Shown here one piece after another: positions 63,897-64,000 of a stretch of 64,000 nt of DNA. Every line of letters starts with the position of its first letter. Within the stretch, counting starts at the first letter, position 1. A program made the translations under genes and the position numbers. The notes under the pieces were generated by a model. The model saw nothing but the letters and a program-made list of their open reading frames with translations, ran no database searches and was not told the origin of the DNA. Origin of the DNA: Limnobaculum allomyrinae (GTDB lineage: Bacteria > Pseudomonadota > Gammaproteobacteria > Enterobacterales > Enterobacteriaceae); assembly GCF_016649425.1 (NCBI RefSeq), contig NZ_JADRCR010000002.1, positions 196,575 to 260,574 of the forward strand. The letters are read 5' to 3'.

Positions 63897-64000
63897 ACTG
63901 AGCAGAATGCGGAAAACTTCGGCATTATACCTGTCAGACAACGCTGCGCAAGCGTTATCCCTTAAATTTCATCTAACTGGTTCTAAAATAGCCGATAAGT
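63897..64000. other. tRNA-Leu upstream region, end of window
   Basis: The last 104 bases should contain the tRNA-Leu promoter, reading leftward. No further gene is visible before the window ends. Confidence 0.5.

Overview
The window looks like a chromosomal segment of an enteric gammaproteobacterium (Enterobacterales). The evidence is a dsdC/dsdX/dsdA D-serine locus with near E. coli-like protein sequences, an IprA/YaiV-type regulator, AcrAB-type efflux genes with a divergent TetR/AcrR regulator, a ybgA-like gene next to phrB, and a leuX-type tRNA-Leu(CAA) carrying a P4-type integrase. I cannot name the genus from sequence alone.

Layout. (1) 1-31.1 kb is mostly ordinary chromosome: D-serine catabolism (dsdA, dsdX, divergent dsdC), an exported protein, an IprA-like regulator, two RND efflux operons (adaptor plus pump each, no outer-membrane channel gene), a small InsA-like zinc-ribbon protein, two large paralogous autotransporters, a DUF523-DUF1722 protein, a frameshifted phrB, a PduL-type phosphotransacylase and an endonuclease V homologue. 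From 29.0 to 30.9 kb lies the wreck of a type I restriction-modification locus: an hsdS tail fused to a DUF4268 gene, and an hsdR reduced to its two ends. (2) 31.1-63.83 kb is a genomic island of about 32.7 kb. A duplicated 3' end of tRNA-Leu (31101-31128 and 63804-63832) brackets it, a tyrosine integrase sits next to the tRNA, and integrase-arm-like GTACCCGCA repeats occur at both ends.

The island is packed with conflict and defence genes and with fossils of other mobile elements. From left to right it holds: an N-terminally truncated RHS protein with a zinc-metallopeptidase-like tip and its candidate immunity gene; a biosynthetic-looking cluster (GT9 fused to a DUF120-like domain, a DXD glycosyltransferase, a PRTase-like protein, a PHP phosphoesterase, a radical SAM enzyme); a YaaW-like protein with an HNH/membrane partner, whose upstream gene was cut off by mobile-element debris; a pair of overlapping DUF262 genes; the stump of a TIR gene; an XRE-ImmA/IrrE protein with an unknown partner; a membrane-anchored Mrr-like nuclease; a Gabija-type gajA/gajB pair; a CoiA-like nuclease; a small protein translationally coupled to an O-carbamoyltransferase; and island housekeeping genes (YfjP-type GTPase, DUF2787, integrase).

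The best candidates for something undescribed are the five-gene radical SAM/PHP/PRTase/glycosyltransferase/GT9-DUF120 cluster (34.9-40.2 kb), the YaaW-like plus HNH-membrane pair (40.4-43.2 kb), and the 82-residue protein coupled to a carbamoyltransferase (58.3-60.2 kb). A near-palindromic motif repeated exactly upstream of two island genes (57952 and 61556) suggests a shared island regulator. All functional calls rest on reading motifs by eye; no database search was run.
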